Shown here in pieces: positions 61,913 through 64,000 of a stretch of DNA of 64,000 nt (its first letter is position 1; every line of letters begins with the position of its first letter). Source of the stretch: Lycium barbarum (taxonomy: Eukaryota > Streptophyta > Magnoliopsida > Solanales > Solanaceae); assembly GCF_019175385.1 (NCBI RefSeq), contig NC_083341.1, positions 18,732,203-18,796,202 of the forward strand, given 5' to 3'. A program made the position numbers and the translations under genes. The notes below the pieces were generated by a model. It worked only from the letters and a program-made list of their open reading frames with translations. It did not search any database and was not told the DNA's origin.

Positions 61913-62550
61913 TGCCCAACCTTCCGGAATTCATTCTCGTCGACTCGTTTGATCTCCAATTCTTATGGAACCTTCTTAACATTTGTTTAACACCTCATTA
62001 CCAATACAAGGAACGTTATAACTCTTCTCCAAAACATCCTTAAGCCATCATTAACTCATTACTCGTAAATCGTCTTCCGATACATAGCATATACCTTGCC
62101 TTTCTTGGCAACTTTCGTCTCTTACCTCGAATGTCTTTGAAACCTCATTTAAAGTCATCAAATGTTATTTCTTATTTATCAAAACATCGTATACGTCATG
62201 CCCTTCGTTATTCTATTCACTGTACGTTAACGGGAAATTTTCGAAGTGTAACAAGTTGTAGTCCAAAGTTTTGCCTTAAGTTCATCCGAAAATGTGCCAG
62301 TTTTTCAGCCAAAAAGTTTTGCTCCCTGTAGATGTGCTGAATAGTTGGACTATTCAACAATTTGATGAGGAACCTGCAGTCATCAAGCATAAGTGAGTTA
62401 GAATTATTATTTAACTTCAACATTTGGATCATTTGTTGGCAGTCAGATTCTATATCCATGGACAAAAAATGGTGTTGGACAGCTATTGACAAATCATGCA
62501 CGAGTGCCTATAATTCCACTAATTCCAATTATCCATTTCAGTCGTGATAC

Positions 62551-63126
62551 TGTTGGGAAAACCACAAAATAAAACCAGTATAATAGTAATAATTATTATT
62601 TATTTAGCAAACTAATAGTACTGAAAAAGTGATATTGCTATAATAGAATTTTAAATAACAGCACTTGAAAAATATAAATATTACTACGACAATAGATTTA
62701 GCAAATATGACTTGAGTCGTGTTAGGCACTGTCCTAAGAAACCATTTCAGCAAAGTGAAATGTTTCCCAGGATTAAATTAGCCCTTCTCTAATTAATTAG
62801 AGGATACAAGAATCAACAAAATTAAATTATACCAAGAAGTAGAAGCTATACTAAGGGAATAAAAGAAAAAATAACCAATTTATTTTATGCGGAATTATTA
62901 AAATAAAGAGGAAGACGTGTTATATTAGAAAGGAAGGGGGAGAAGGATTCTTTTTGCTGTATGTTTGCTGGAGCTAATGAGAGCCTATTTATAGGCTAAA
63001 GAAATATATCTCTACAAGACAAGTAGACACTTGTTTTCTAAAAGCTCAAGAAAGTGCCACCTATCCTATATTTATGACACTTAGTCTCAATTGTCAAGTG
63101 GCAAAAATTATTGAAATATCACTACA
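62551..63126 (-). repeat. 3' LTR of a Copia element (minus strand)
   Basis: On the minus strand it starts TGTAGTGATATTTC just after a purine tract (AGTGGGGGA, 63127-63135 region) and ends TTTTCCCAACA. Length 576 bp. Which Nicotiana Copia family this is was not determined. The other LTR and TSD lie outside the window. Confidence 0.85.
62984..62993 (-). promoter_or_regulatory. TATA box in the Copia LTR
   Basis: Minus strand TATAAATAGG preceded by TTTAGCC, about 135 bases into the LTR; a likely core promoter. Confidence 0.6.
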
Positions 63127-63654
63127 ATCCCCCACTATTTCAAGATTTTTTAGAAAGAAGAGTAAAACTTGCTGGATTTGCGTGTATGAAATGCAATAGG
63201 TTTGGTGCCTTTTGGGCTATGAACTAAACTTAGACCAATAAAATTTAACTTACAGAATTACTGGTGAAATATAAAATTTCTATGAACCAAAAATTCTTAT
63301 TGTAAGTCAGAGACTTTATCAATCACAATTCGACTCCGTAATTTTGCTGTTCAACGGGGTTTTGCGCCCTAGGCCATGCGCGTGCCTGGTTATTCATGAG
63401 AGCTCTAGAGACTAGGCCAAAATCTCATAGGAGCGGCCTCACTCCATTCTCATATAGGTGAATTCATCAAGTGTACATTGCTTTAAATACAACATCCATA
63501 AGGACTATGAATTCATTAAGAGTTAATAACTCATCCTTACAATTAGTAGCGGTTTAAGAACTCTCTTTAAGCGCGCAGAGTCAATGTCGACTTGTTATTA
63601 CCTATATGAACCTACTTTATTGGATCTCCAATCACATAGGTTGGGTTACCATCT
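63127..63654 (-). other. Copia 3' untranslated region
   Basis: Between the pol stop at 63655 and the LTR. No open frame. It includes the polypurine tract at its end. Confidence 0.65.
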
Positions 63655-64000
63655 CTATTGACACTCATATAGCCTTAATCCCATCTCTCTTGAGGTTTGA
63701 AGAATTAGTTTTCTTCCCACAAGTTTAGTCAGAGGATCGGCCAAATTCACTTCTGACTTCACATAATCAATGGAAATTATTCCATCTCTCAACAGCTGTT
63801 TCACGACATCATGTCTCAATTTCATGTGTCTGCTCTTACAATTGTAAGATTTATTCTTTGCAACAGCTATTGCCGCTTGATAATCACAATGCATAAACAC
63901 AAGAGGCAACTCATCCTTTATTAAAGAGATATTCGCTAAGAAATTTCTCAACCACTCAGCCTCTGAACCAGCTAACTCCAGAGCTACAAACACTGATTCC
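63655..64000 (-). CDS. Copia pol C-terminus (RNase H), partial at window edge
   Basis: Open from the right window edge to the stop at 63655 on the minus strand, about 114 codons: FVALELAGSEAEWLRNFL, HCDYQAAIAVAKN, SRHMKLRHDVVKQLL, IDYVKSEVNLADPLTK. This is the Copia RNase H with its conserved Asp (HCD) and the ADPLTK end. The polyprotein's beginning is outside the window, so intactness cannot be judged; no lesion is visible here. Confidence 0.9.
   Translation of the reverse strand, partial: ESVFVALELAGSEAEWLRNFLANISLIKDELPLVFMHCDYQAAIAVAKNKSYNCKSRHMKLRHDVVKQLLRDGIISIDYVKSEVNLADPLTKLVGRKLILQTSREMGLRLYECQ

Larger units (their letters stand above)
59673..62253. mobile_element. Solo LTR (Gypsy-type, about 2.6 kb)
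   Basis: Starts TGTCACGACCTG and ends GAAGTGTAACA, flanked by a perfect TSD AGTTG (59668-59672 and 62254-62258). Same end sequences as the solo LTR at 1084-3310 but opposite orientation. No internal domain. It contains 54-bp tandem units and a palindrome array, listed separately. The small frames within it are considered chance. Confidence 0.9.
59550..62510 (-). pseudogene. RNase H-like (RVT_3) fragment split by a solo LTR
   Basis: Upstream piece 62254-62510: LVHDLSIAVQHHFLSMDIESDCQQMIQMLK, DDCRFLIKLL, HIYREQNFLAEKLA, the middle and end of the plant non-LTR/RNase H (RVT_3) fold with its ESD acidic residue. The downstream piece 59550-59672 continues in the same frame for about 40 codons to TAG if the LTR and one TSD copy are left out. 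A TAG at 62508 and a TAA further upstream break the N-terminal side, and a Copia LTR ends it at 62551. Host RNase H-domain gene or LINE tail: undecided. Confidence 0.7.

Overview
The window is plant nuclear DNA, most likely from the Solanaceae and quite possibly Nicotiana. Reasons: AT-rich sequence; intron-split genes with GT/AG borders; many hAT MITEs with the CAGTGGCGGAGCCA or TAGGGGTG ends I associate with this family; a SINE whose 3' part and TTG-rich end resemble the Solanaceae TS/SolS type; long LTRs beginning TGTCACGACC; and a Tat-lineage Gypsy element. The species is inference; no marker gene settles it.

Only two genes look intact, both on the minus strand. One (26806-34667, six exons, 521 codons) encodes a GT90/CAP10 'O-glucosyltransferase rumi homolog', a type II membrane glycosyltransferase. 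The other (38305-45157, ten exons, 420 codons) encodes the tRNA-specific adenosine deaminase TAD1/ADAT1. In both, every exon joins in phase. They show no functional link and are simply neighbours.

The rest is layered transposon and pseudogene DNA. Region 336-5802 is a long-TIR element carrying a solo LTR and two hAT elements. Region 7219-15479 is a dead plant-mobile-domain (PMD) gene whose third intron is swollen by a hAT MITE, a Stowaway MITE and a 2.2 kb fold-back element with 9-bp target duplications. Its last exon, together with antisense MULE transposase remains and the final codons of the GT90 gene, lies in a tandem duplication (13657-23780 and 23782-26853). After duplication a full-length 7.5 kb LINE entered copy 1 and a hAT element entered copy 2; each copy preserves the other's empty site, so the order of events can be read.

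The GT90 introns hold at least five MITE/hAT insertions and a SINE; the ADAT1 introns hold a Stowaway, a SINE and a small TIR element. From 45390 to the right end there is a TIR element with a hAT element in one arm; a complete 11.5 kb Tat-type Gypsy element (47948-59416) with decayed gag-pol and a separate antisense coiled-coil ORF; an RNase H-like pseudogene split by a 2.6 kb solo LTR (59673-62253); and the 3' part of a Copia element on the minus strand running off the window. No rRNA, tRNA or CRISPR was found. Boundaries of TEs without a stated target-site duplication (TSD) are approximate.
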